Shown in pieces: positions 1 to 7,566 of a DNA stretch of 34,616 nucleotides. Each line of letters starts with the position of its first letter. Position 1 is the stretch's first letter. Position numbers and translations under genes: made by a program. This stretch comes from Patescibacteria group bacterium (lineage in GTDB: Bacteria; Patescibacteriota; Microgenomatia; Levybacterales; UBA12049). The notes beneath the pieces are model-generated. The model saw only the letters and a program-made list of their open reading frames with translations. It had not been told where the DNA came from and did not search any database. The stretch lies in assembly GCA_023485715.1 (NCBI GenBank), contig JAMCZG010000036.1, positions 1 to 34,616 of the forward strand, in the 5' to 3' direction.

Positions 1-1
1 A

Positions 2-907
2 CACACAACGTTTAGAATCGGTGGTCCGGCTCAATACTATATAGAAGTTGAGAAAACGGATGATTTGGTTAAGGCGGTAAATACGGCCAGGACGATGAAG
101 ATTCCGTATCTCGTACTCGGGGGGGGATCAAACATTTTAGTTTCTGACAGGGGAGTTGACAGGTTAGTCATAAAAAATAACTGCAGGGCTTTTTCGCTTA
201 TGCGGATGAGCGGCAAAATAAAAAATAATAAAATCGATGTTGATAGCGCTTTTCTGTTTTCTGAGTCCGGGGTTATTATGAATCAACTAGTGCGGTTTAG
301 CATAGAAGAGGGTTTGGGTGGTTTGGAATATATGCTGGGGCTTCCGGGAACAGTCGGCGGCGCAGTTTTTATGAATTCTAATTTCCCGAAAAAAGAATCT
401 TATGTAGGAAATTCTTTGCACAGCGCAAAAATTCTAACAAAAAATGGAGAAGTTAAAGAAGTCGAAAGATCATATTTTAGATTTAGTTACGATAACAGTG
501 TTTTGCAAAGAACCGGTGAAATTGTTTTATCCGTAATTTTTAAATTAACCCCACAAGATAAAAAAATATTATGGGAAAGAGCAACAGAAGCTTTGAATCA
601 CCGAACAACAACTCAGCCAAAAGGTTTCTCTGCAGGTTGTGTTTTTAGAAACATATCGATAGTCGATGCGATCAAAATTCCAACACCTGATCGAATTATG
701 TCAGCAGGATATCTTATCGATAAAGCCGGTCTTAAGGGGAAGCGGGTTGGTGACGCTATGGTTTCCGATATGCACGCAAATTATATTTTAAATTCTGGCA
801 ACGCAAAAGCCTCTGATATTTTAAATTTAATTACGCTTATAAAACAAGAAGTATTTAAAAAATTTGGTGTTGAACTTTCGCTCGAAATCAGGAAAATAGG
901 ATTCTAA
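2..907 (+). CDS. murB: UDP-N-acetylenolpyruvoylglucosamine reductase MurB, 5' end cut by window edge
   Basis: This is the flavoprotein that reduces UDP-GlcNAc-enolpyruvate to UDP-MurNAc with NADPH in the cytoplasm. The frame is open from base 2 and begins HTTFRIGGPAQYY, the usual N-terminal MurB motif, so the real start lies about 20 residues before the window; the TTG at 65 is internal. Further motifs are the FAD-binding GGGSNILVSD and GLPGTVGGAVFMNS, and the C-terminal AGLKGKRVGDAMVSDMHANYI. The catalytic Ser position reads SAGCVFRN, with Cys codon at 638-640 in place of Ser; Cys at this site is known in some MurB proteins. The final Glu region reads LSLEIRKIGF. murA follows after 2 bp, so the two consecutive steps from UDP-GlcNAc are encoded together. 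Identification is firm; only the N-terminus is missing. Confidence 0.95.
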   Translation, partial: HTTFRIGGPAQYYIEVEKTDDLVKAVNTARTMKIPYLVLGGGSNILVSDRGVDRLVIKNNCRAFSLMRMSGKIKNNKIDVDSAFLFSESGVIMNQLVRFSIEEGLGGLEYMLGLPGTVGGAVFMNSNFPKKESYVGNSLHSAKILTKNGEVKEVERSYFRFSYDNSVLQRTGEIVLSVIFKLTPQDKKILWERATEALNHRTTTQPKGFSAGCVFRNISIVDAIKIPTPDRIMSAGYLIDKAGLKGKRVGDAMVSDMHANYILNSGNAKASDILNLITLIKQEVFKKFGVELSLEIRKIGF

Positions 908-909
908 TC

Positions 910-2244
910 ATGGAAAAATTTATTATAAAAGGCGGTAAAAAACTGACTGGTACGGTTTCTGTATCGGGTGCTAAAAATGTCGCGCTGAAAGCCATTGTGG
1001 CTGCGTGTTTGACAGACGAAGAAATTATAATCGAAAACATCCCGCTTATTTCTGATTTTTTTGTAATGACAGAAATATTAAAAGAATTAGGCGGGAAAAT
1101 AGAAATAAGAGATCATATAGCAACAATTAATGTTAAAAATATAGTAACTAGTAAAATATCGCTCGAAGAAGCTGCATTTGTGCGAACGTCCTCGATGTTT
1201 ATAGTGCCTTTATTAATAAGAACAGGACATGCGCTTATTCCGAATCCGGGTGGATGCAGAATAGGTGCTCGACCGATCGACAGAGTGATTAAAGGATTGG
1301 GCTTGATGGGAGCAAGTATTGATTACGATCATAAAGATGGTTTTTTCCACGCAAAAGTAAAGGGAAGACTAAAGGCGATTAATTATAAATTTGATAAAAA
1401 CACTCATACCGGAACAGAAACATTAATACTCGCTGCGTCGATGGCAGAGGGAAAAACTGTATTGGAAAACGCCGCGCAGGAACCCGAAATAGATGAGCTG
1501 ATTAATCTAGTCAATAAAATGGGAGGTAATATCAAAAGGACAAAGCCACGAACGATCGTTGTCGAAGGTGTCAAAAAACTTCATGGAACGACATTTAGGA
1601 TCGGTCCTGATCGAAACGAAGCGGTTACAATCGCGATTGCATCGATTCTAACAGGAGGAAGCGTCTTTATAAAAGAAGTTAAACGTGAAGGACTCATGGA
1701 ATTTTTAGACGTGTTAAGGAAGACAGGTGTTGAATTTGAGGAAAAAAAAGACGGAATAAGATTTTTTTCATCGAAAAAAATACTGCGTCCAACAAATGTC
1801 GAAACTACTTTTTATCCGGGGTTTATGACGGATTGGCAAGGACCCTGGGCGGTGTTAATGACAGCGGCAAAAGGCGTTTCGACCATTCACGAGACTGTTT
1901 ACGAAAACAGATTTGGATATGTGAAAGAATTAAAAAAAATGGGAGCAAAACTTATGCTCTATAACCCCAAAGTTAAGAATCCCGAAAATGTTTACAATTT
2001 TAACTTAAACGATGACAAAAAAGAATACAGGCATGCGGCTAAAATCAAAGGTCCCGTAAATCTTCATAACGCAGTCGTCAATATCTCTGATTTAAGAGCA
2101 GGTGCGACTCTTGTTTTAGCAGCGCTTCTGGCAAAAGGGCAAAGTGTGGTTTTTGGGATTGAACATTTGGACAGGGGTTATGAAAAATTTGAACAACGAT
2201 TAAAAAAAATGGGAGCAGATATAGAAAGAGTAAATCATGAATAA
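910..2244 (+). CDS. murA: UDP-N-acetylglucosamine 1-carboxyvinyltransferase MurA
   Basis: MurA transfers enolpyruvate from PEP to UDP-GlcNAc, the first committed step of peptidoglycan synthesis in the cytoplasm. The 444-residue product has the normal two-lobed EPSP-synthase-like length. Visible catalytic residues are Lys22 and Asn23 in SGAKNVAL, the fosfomycin-target Cys116 in PNPGGCRIGARPID, and the Asp in FMTDWQGPW; the C-terminus has the family motif IEHLDRGYEKF. Because Cys116 is kept rather than Asp, the enzyme should in principle be fosfomycin-sensitive, which is an inference from family knowledge. The ATG lies 2 bp after murB, and the gene end overlaps the next gene by 8 bp, so translation is probably coupled. 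Confidence 0.96.
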   Translation: MEKFIIKGGKKLTGTVSVSGAKNVALKAIVAACLTDEEIIIENIPLISDFFVMTEILKELGGKIEIRDHIATINVKNIVTSKISLEEAAFVRTSSMFIVPLLIRTGHALIPNPGGCRIGARPIDRVIKGLGLMGASIDYDHKDGFFHAKVKGRLKAINYKFDKNTHTGTETLILAASMAEGKTVLENAAQEPEIDELINLVNKMGGNIKRTKPRTIVVEGVKKLHGTTFRIGPDRNEAVTIAIASILTGGSVFIKEVKREGLMEFLDVLRKTGVEFEEKKDGIRFFSSKKILRPTNVETTFYPGFMTDWQGPWAVLMTAAKGVSTIHETVYENRFGYVKELKKMGAKLMLYNPKVKNPENVYNFNLNDDKKEYRHAAKIKGPVNLHNAVVNISDLRAGATLVLAALLAKGQSVVFGIEHLDRGYEKFEQRLKKMGADIERVNHE

Positions 2245-2977
2245 AATCGGAGCAATAATTTTGGCAGCGGGAAAAGGAAAAAGGATGAATTCTAAAACGT
2301 CGAATAAGGTAACACTTCCTTTGCACGGCAAACCGATAATTTCTTACGCGGTCGATTTACTTATTAGATTAAAGATAAGCCCAGTAATAGTTGTCGTTGG
2401 GTTTGCAAAAAAATCGGTCATGGATGCTTTAAAAACAAGAGATGTTGTTTTTGCGGAGCAAAAAAAAAGGCTGGGAACGGGACACGCTGTGCTTTGCGGA
2501 TTTAAAAAATTTTCAAAAAATATTACAGATGTAATAATTTTTTACGGAGATGATTCATTTTTCTACAGAGAAAACGTTGTTAATAAATTAATAGATACCC
2601 ATTTAGCTTCTAAAACATCGATAACTTTTTTAACGATCGAAAAACCCGAACCGTTCGGACTCGGACGGGTTGTTCGTGATAAAAAAGATCACGTTATAAA
2701 AATAGTTGAGGAAAAAGATGCTACAGAAAAGGAAAAAAAGCTAACCGAAATCAATCCTGCTCTATATATTTTTAAAGCGGAATTTTTAAGGAAATACTTG
2801 CATAAAATTCCTAAAGGTAAAATTAGTAAAGAATATTATTTAACAGATCTTGTGGATATTGCGATACAGAATAGGGAAAAGATAAAGGCGGTAAGAGGCG
2901 GAAATATCCCCTGGAGAGGAGTAAACACAAAAGAGGAATTGGAAGAGGCAAAACGGCTTTTGTCTTTATCGCAGTAA
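2237..2977 (+). CDS. GlmU-type N-acetylglucosamine-1-phosphate uridylyltransferase domain protein, without acetyltransferase half
   Basis: This 246-residue nucleotidyltransferase resembles the N-terminal pyrophosphorylase half of GlmU. It has LAAGKGKRMNS with a conserved Lys in NKVTLPLHGKP, the GlmU-specific RLGTGHAV, the metal-site region GDDSFF, FGLGRVVRD, IVEEKDATE, EINPALYIF and KEYYLTDLV. Standard GlmU is about 450 residues and continues into a left-handed beta-helix that acetylates glucosamine-1-phosphate; that half is absent. The gene overlaps murA by 8 bp and is followed after 2 bp by a GNAT gene, which may supply the missing acetylation. Likely reaction: UTP plus GlcNAc-1-P to UDP-GlcNAc. 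Another sugar-1-phosphate substrate cannot be excluded, because GD(V/A)P is changed to GDDS and EINTG to EINPA. Confidence 0.82.
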   Translation: MNKIGAIILAAGKGKRMNSKTSNKVTLPLHGKPIISYAVDLLIRLKISPVIVVVGFAKKSVMDALKTRDVVFAEQKKRLGTGHAVLCGFKKFSKNITDVIIFYGDDSFFYRENVVNKLIDTHLASKTSITFLTIEKPEPFGLGRVVRDKKDHVIKIVEEKDATEKEKKLTEINPALYIFKAEFLRKYLHKIPKGKISKEYYLTDLVDIAIQNREKIKAVRGGNIPWRGVNTKEELEEAKRLLSLSQ

Positions 2978-2979
2978 AT

Positions 2980-3420
2980 ATGTATAAAATAATCGTCGAG
3001 AATTTAACAGAGGTAACCCCGGAAATCATAAAAACATTGAATAGCTTGCTTAGGCAACTGAATTCAAGTGCAGAGCCGATTACCGACAAAATTGTTCACG
3101 AAGTTCTCTCCTCGTCTATGAATCGGTTGTTCGTCGCGAAAGAGTCAAATTCCAATGCAATAGTTGGTATGCTGACCTTGGTTACATATCGCATCCCATT
3201 TGCTAAAAAAGGGATAATCGAGGATTTGGTTGTCGATAAAAAATGGAGAAAAAAAGGAATCGGAAGAAAACTTATTACTAGTGTTATTAACCAAGCGCGT
3301 AATGACAAAATTCAATACTTGGATTTGACCTCGAACCCAAAACGTGAAGAAGCGAATAACCTTTATCCGCGTATCGGTTTCGAAAAGCGCGATACAAATG
3401 TTTATCGTATAAAACTTTAA
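2980..3420 (+). CDS. GNAT-family N-acetyltransferase
   Basis: A 146-residue single-domain GNAT protein. The acetyl-CoA pyrophosphate-binding loop is visible as WRKKGIGRKLI near residues 89-99, preceded by the strand IEDLVVD; the C-terminal part has LDLTSNPKREEANNLYPRIGF and ends DTNVYRIKL. This layout is shared by many bacterial GNATs of unknown substrate, and IEDLVVD plus the loop also recall eukaryotic GNA1, which acetylates glucosamine-6-phosphate. It sits 2 bp after a GlmU-like gene that has lost its acetyltransferase half and 0.7 kb before glmS, so amino-sugar acetylation is a reasonable inference, not something the sequence proves. A protein- or antibiotic-acetylating role is the alternative. 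Confidence 0.85.
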   Translation: MYKIIVENLTEVTPEIIKTLNSLLRQLNSSAEPITDKIVHEVLSSSMNRLFVAKESNSNAIVGMLTLVTYRIPFAKKGIIEDLVVDKKWRKKGIGRKLITSVINQARNDKIQYLDLTSNPKREEANNLYPRIGFEKRDTNVYRIKL

Positions 3421-3422
3421 AA

Positions 3423-4087
3423 ATGCAGAAGAAGAAAACAATTATTCTTTTTGATATTGACTATACGTTGTTCGATACAGATGCTTACAGAGAAATTCTA
3501 AACAAAAAATTTCAAAAATAACAGGATTTAGCAAAGTAAACGAGTTTAATAATCTTTTTAACGAAGTACTTGATGAATCAAAGAAAAAATTAGGGCATGT
3601 TAGTCCGAAAAGATTATTGCAATTAATTCTAGTAAAATCTAAAAATAAAATATTACTAAAAGATTTGGAGAAAGTTTTTTGGGATAAAAAAAATTATAGT
3701 CTGCCGATTTACCAAGACGTAAAAGACTTACTTTTATTCCTAAAAAGTAATAAAAATTTAATCATCGGTATTTTTTCTAAAGGTAACAAACGACATCAGA
3801 AACAAAAAATCAATTCATTAAAGGAAATTTTTGAAGAAGAAAATATTCATATCTTTTTAGAAAAAAAAGATAAACTTGCTTTTATTTTAAAAAAATACGA
3901 AAATAATCAGCTATATTTTGTTGACGACTCGCTTATGATCTTGCGAGAGGTAAAAATTACGGATAAAAACGCATGCACGATTTGGATAAAGAGAAAAAAG
4001 AGATATGAGCCGATCGATTCTCTGCCTGATTTTAGTCCGGATAAAACGATTAAAAATCTGAAAGAATTGAGAAAAATTATAAATTAA
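3423..4087 (+). pseudogene. HAD-superfamily hydrolase, interrupted by a -1 frameshift
   Basis: The ATG at 3423 starts a frame with HAD motif I, LFDIDYTLFDT, but this frame ends at TAA 3519-3521. The rest continues in the frame beginning at 3617 (which is open further upstream): KISKITGFSKVNEF, then motif II around GIFSKGN, a Lys in KKDKLAF and motif IV YFVDDSLMIL, ending at 4087. Adding one A to the six-A run at 3504-3509 restores a single protein of about 220 residues with all four HAD motifs in order. No good X-XXY-YYZ slippery heptamer lies at the junction, so programmed frameshifting is unlikely. It is either a recent mutation or a homopolymer sequencing error. Substrate unknown; glmS follows after 6 bp. 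Confidence 0.8.
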
Positions 4088-4093
4088 TAAATT

Positions 4094-5902
4094 ATGTGTG
4101 GAATATTTGGTTATGTAGGAAAACAGCAAAACGCAGCAGAGTTTGTTTTGAGCGGATTAAAACTTCTAGAGTACCGTGGTTATGATAGTTGGGGGATAGC
4201 GTTAAAAATTTCAAATTCTAAATCTCAAATTTCAAATTCAAGACAAAATAGGGACTCAAAATTCATAACGGAAAAACATATTGGGAAGATCGGAAACGCT
4301 CAGTTGAGTTCGAATGATTTAAGATCAAACTTGGCGATAGGCCATACAAGATGGGCCACACATGGTGGAGTAATCGTAGAAAATGCTCATCCGCACCTGG
4401 ATTGTAAAAAAGAAATTGCCGTGATTCATAACGGGATTATCGAAAATTACGCAAGAATTAAAGAAGGGCTTTTAAAAAAAGGTCATAAATTTGTTTCTGA
4501 AACGGATACAGAAATAATACCGCATTTAATCGAAGAGTTTTTAAAAAAAGAGGGGTTTGCTTCTGCAGTGCGCGATGCGTTCAACCAGCTTAAAGGGTTA
4601 AACGCTATCGTCGTGGCAAATTCATTATCGAGACAAATAATTGCTGCTAAAACAGGATCACCTCTTGTCATCGGAAAAGGCAACGAGGGTTTCTTTGTGG
4701 CATCAGATGCAACAGGGATTATTAAGCACACACGAAAGTTGCTGTTCCTAAAAGATCGTGAAATGGTAATTTTGGGTGACGACGTAGAATTACTTACTCT
4801 ACCCTCCGGGAAGAAAAAGATTTTAAGATTTGAACAAATCGATTGGAAAATCGAAGATGTTGAGAAGGGGAAGTTTGACCATTTTATGTTAAAAGAAATT
4901 TATGAACAGCCCAAAGTTGTTAGAAATATTGCAGAAAATTACACAAGCCAAATCAAAGAATTAAAAAAATTAATTGATAAAGCAAAAGGTACATTTTTAA
5001 TCGGTGCAGGTACGGCGTTTCATGCATGTCTTGCTGGGTCATACTTTTTTTCTAAAATAGCAAATATCCACATTAACACTACGGTTGCATCAGAATTTAA
5101 TTATTTAGAGGATTTTTTAAATTCGAAAAGCTTAATAATTGCTTTATCCCAGTCGGGCGAGACCATTGACGTGATCGAGCCATTAAATCATGCTAAAGAA
5201 AAAGGTAGCAAAATTATCGCTATTACAAACGCGCTCGGTTCGACAATCTACAGAATGGCAGATTATAAATTGCTTTTGGGCGCCGGTCCTGAAAAAGCTG
5301 TCGCATCTACAAAAGCGTATATCGCCAAAGTAGCACTACTTTTAATGCTGTCTTACGCGGTGGCGGGAAAAGTTAACCGAGCAAAAAAACTTTTACTCGA
5401 TGCATCAAGAGAAATAGATATTCTTTTATCTAAAAAAAACATTTTAAAAATTAAAAAAATTGCGTCGATAATTAATTCTTCGGAACATTTATATACGATC
5501 GGGCGTGGGACATCTTTCTCAACAGCATTGGAATCGGCTTTAAAAATAAAAGAAGTTAGTTATTTGCATACAGAAGGACTAGCCGGTGGAGAATTAAAGC
5601 ATGGGCCGATCGCGCTTATTTCAAAAGGGACCCCTTGTGTTGTATTTGCTCCACAAGACGAAACATTCGATGCGATCATTTCCAATGCGACCGAAATAAA
5701 ATCCAGGGGAGGATTAATAATCGGAGTCGGACCTAAAAAATCACCTATTTTCGATTATTGGATTAAGATAAAAGACGTTTCCGAGGCGCAAATTATTCCG
5801 CATGTAGTATTTGCTCAAATCTTAGCTTATTATCTTTCAGTCGAGAGGGGACACGATCCTGATAAGCCAAGGAATTTGGCTAAAAGCGTTACGGTTAAAT
5901 AA
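4094..5902 (+). CDS. glmS: Glutamine--fructose-6-phosphate aminotransferase (isomerizing) GlmS
   Basis: GlmS makes glucosamine-6-phosphate from fructose-6-phosphate and glutamine, feeding the UDP-GlcNAc branch. The 602-residue product has the class II amidotransferase domain with nucleophile Cys2 (MCGIFGYVG), EYRGYDSWG, HTRWATHG and IHNGIIENY, followed by two SIS isomerase domains (GAGTAFHACL, LSQSGETIDVIEPL, GRGTSFSTALESALKIKEVSY, GGELKHGPIALI) and the standard tail DKPRNLAKSVTVK. Between DSWGIAL and KHIGKIG there is an extra low-complexity stretch, SNSKSQISNSRQNRDSKF (residues 40-57), encoded by a TTCAAAT microrepeat. Only 6 bp separate it from the HAD gene, so there is no room for a glmS ribozyme leader. 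Confidence 0.97.
   Translation: MCGIFGYVGKQQNAAEFVLSGLKLLEYRGYDSWGIALKISNSKSQISNSRQNRDSKFITEKHIGKIGNAQLSSNDLRSNLAIGHTRWATHGGVIVENAHPHLDCKKEIAVIHNGIIENYARIKEGLLKKGHKFVSETDTEIIPHLIEEFLKKEGFASAVRDAFNQLKGLNAIVVANSLSRQIIAAKTGSPLVIGKGNEGFFVASDATGIIKHTRKLLFLKDREMVILGDDVELLTLPSGKKKILRFEQIDWKIEDVEKGKFDHFMLKEIYEQPKVVRNIAENYTSQIKELKKLIDKAKGTFLIGAGTAFHACLAGSYFFSKIANIHINTTVASEFNYLEDFLNSKSLIIALSQSGETIDVIEPLNHAKEKGSKIIAITNALGSTIYRMADYKLLLGAGPEKAVASTKAYIAKVALLLMLSYAVAGKVNRAKKLLLDASREIDILLSKKNILKIKKIASIINSSEHLYTIGRGTSFSTALESALKIKEVSYLHTEGLAGGELKHGPIALISKGTPCVVFAPQDETFDAIISNATEIKSRGGLIIGVGPKKSPIFDYWIKIKDVSEAQIIPHVVFAQILAYYLSVERGHDPDKPRNLAKSVTVK
4204..4262 (+). repeat. AT-rich TTCAAAT microrepeat inserted in frame in glmS
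   Basis: The stretch holds repeated units close to TTTCAAATTCTAAATC and encodes the Ser/Asn-rich loop that other GlmS proteins lack. Similar TTCAAAA or TTTAAAATT blocks occur in two glycosyltransferase genes of this window (near 24601-24650 and 33958-33991). It lies on a surface loop of the amidotransferase domain, so it probably does not disturb catalysis. Confidence 0.6.
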
Positions 5903-5907
5903 TTATT

Positions 5908-7506
5908 ATGTTTTTTATACTTACAACAATTTTATTCGCGATCTGGGTGATAAGAAATACTTTGTTTTGGGTTAATCTCTGGCAATTAAAGGAATATCGT
6001 TTAGACAGAATTTTGATTCATCTTAAAGAAACTAGTCAAGGTAGATCCTTGCTATTTTCTCCGCTAGCTCTTATTAAATGGGGGTTAATTTTTTCGTATG
6101 CTTTGGTTCCTTTCGAATTATTGTCTTTACCTATTTATAGAATTTTGGTTTCGGTAGTTTTCTTATATCAGCTTATTTTGGTCCTAAAGGATATTGCCAA
6201 ACAACAAATAAAATCTCCTATTTTTACTCTTAAAGTTGTTTTTGTTCTATTCATGACTTTTTCCGTTGCGATAATTTTATGTTTCTTTCCTCTCACGGAA
6301 AGATTTTTGTGGCTTTTATTAATCGATAAATTCGTAACGTTTTTTATAGGCTTCGTTTTTTATATTCTTTCTTTTCCCACAGAATTCTACCGTGATTTAC
6401 AAATAGAAAGGGCGATTAAAAAAATAAGAAGAAATGATAAATTACTGGTAATCGGAGTTACCGGCAGCTTCGGCAAAAGTTCTACAAAAGAGTATATCGC
6501 GCAAATTTTAAGTAAAAAATTTAAGGTGGTTAAGACAAGAGGGAACAACAATACCCCGATCGGTATTGCCAATACGATCCTTTCTGATTTAAGAAAAAGT
6601 ACAGAGGTATTCGTCGTTGAGATGGGAGCGTATAAAAAGGGAGAGATCACCCATATGTGCCAAATCGTAAAGCCCAGAATCGGAATAATTACTTCGGTAA
6701 ACGACCAGCATCTTTCTCTTTTTAAATCATTGGAAAATATAATGAACGCGAAATACGAATTAGTAGAAGCTCTGCCAAAAAATGGCCAAGCTTTATTTAA
6801 CGCAAACAATGAAAACTCATATAAACTTTACAGAAAAACAAAAAAGCGAAAGCTTTTATATGGTACTTCTTTAGACGATAAGCCAGATATTTATGCAAAA
6901 AATATTTCTGTTAAAAAAAATTCAGTATCTTTTGATGTTGTTACCAAAAAAACAGTTGAAAAAATCAAGGCGCCTCTAATCGGAGCGCAAAATGTCGAAA
7001 ATATTCTACCGGCGGTAGCTATTGCAGAAACTTTGGGGATGAATTTTGAAGAGATTAAAAAAGCTGCTTCTTATCTTCTTCCACAACCAAAAACCATGGT
7101 TTTGCATAAGTTTTCCAACGGATGTGCCGTAATAGATGACACTTATAACGCAAACCCAAACGCGGTATTAGCAGCATTAAAATATATAAATATTTATAAA
7201 GGAAAAAAAATCTTGGTTTTGCAACCGATGATCGAGCTCGGAAAAAACGCAGAAACAGACCATTATGATATTAGCAAAAGTATATCCAGATTTTGTGATT
7301 ATCTTTTTTTAACAAATTCAAACTTCAACGGCATAATTTTGGAGGGAATAAAAGACGGGGGAGGAAAGTGCCAGGTTAAAATAGGCAATTCCGATGAGCT
7401 TGCGGAATTGATTAAATCTACAGTAAAATCTGAAGATGTTGTTGTTTTCGAAGGAAAAGAAGCTGGATTTGTTATGGCAAAAGTCTACGATTTAATGACG
7501 GATTAA
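5908..7506 (+). CDS. murF: MurF-like Mur ligase fused to an N-terminal membrane domain
   Basis: The C-terminal two thirds is a Mur ligase of the MurF type, which adds D-Ala-D-Ala to UDP-MurNAc-tripeptide using ATP. Motifs are the P-loop GVTGSFGKSST (residues 183-193), TRGNNNTPIGIANT, VEMGAYKKGEI, NDQHLSLF, GAQNVENILPA and DDTYNANPNAV. The first 165 residues are not the usual MurF substrate-binding domain; they form about four hydrophobic segments (near 1-20, 55-95, 108-128 and 134-157) joined by basic loops. In E. coli MurF the P-loop lies near residue 110 after a soluble domain, so here that domain seems replaced by a membrane anchor. The gene sits between glmS and mraY, so the ligase may work next to MraY at the membrane. 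A related Mur-ligase-family activity is the alternative. Confidence 0.85.
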   Translation: MFFILTTILFAIWVIRNTLFWVNLWQLKEYRLDRILIHLKETSQGRSLLFSPLALIKWGLIFSYALVPFELLSLPIYRILVSVVFLYQLILVLKDIAKQQIKSPIFTLKVVFVLFMTFSVAIILCFFPLTERFLWLLLIDKFVTFFIGFVFYILSFPTEFYRDLQIERAIKKIRRNDKLLVIGVTGSFGKSSTKEYIAQILSKKFKVVKTRGNNNTPIGIANTILSDLRKSTEVFVVEMGAYKKGEITHMCQIVKPRIGIITSVNDQHLSLFKSLENIMNAKYELVEALPKNGQALFNANNENSYKLYRKTKKRKLLYGTSLDDKPDIYAKNISVKKNSVSFDVVTKKTVEKIKAPLIGAQNVENILPAVAIAETLGMNFEEIKKAASYLLPQPKTMVLHKFSNGCAVIDDTYNANPNAVLAALKYINIYKGKKILVLQPMIELGKNAETDHYDISKSISRFCDYLFLTNSNFNGIILEGIKDGGGKCQVKIGNSDELAELIKSTVKSEDVVVFEGKEAGFVMAKVYDLMTD

Positions 7507-7528
7507 TCGGTATAAATATATCTTCGCA

Positions 7529-7558
7529 TTGAACAAATAGTCTTCTTTAAGGTATAAT
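7529..7558 (+). promoter_or_regulatory. Predicted sigma-70-type promoter for mraY, near-leaderless
   Basis: TTGAAC at 7529-7534, an 18-bp spacer and a perfect TATAAT at 7553-7558. The mraY ATG is at 7567, so the predicted transcript starts at or within a few bases of the start codon and no Shine-Dalgarno is present. Confidence 0.7.
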
Positions 7559-7566
7559 TAGTCATT

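Noticed and set aside
65-907. MurB starting at the TTG codon at 65
   Set aside because: The frame is open to base 2 and encodes the conserved TTFRIGGPA motif, so the TTG is internal and the gene is cut by the window edge.
3501-3521. Programmed -1 frameshift in the HAD gene
   Set aside because: In the zero frame the run reads AAC AAA AAA TTT; slipping back one base gives poor re-pairing, and no downstream stem-loop was evident. A one-base deletion is simpler.
4088-4093. glmS ribozyme riboswitch before glmS
   Set aside because: Only 6 bases separate glmS from the HAD gene, so the roughly 150-base ribozyme cannot fit, and the upstream bases encode HAD motifs.
4204-4262. CRISPR-like or tandem array
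   Set aside because: The units are short, imperfect and within a coding frame, with no regular spacers and no cas genes in the window.
6387-6809. Minus-strand frame of 140 codons opposite murF
   Set aside because: It lies opposite the MurF P-loop region and shows no domain or start signals.
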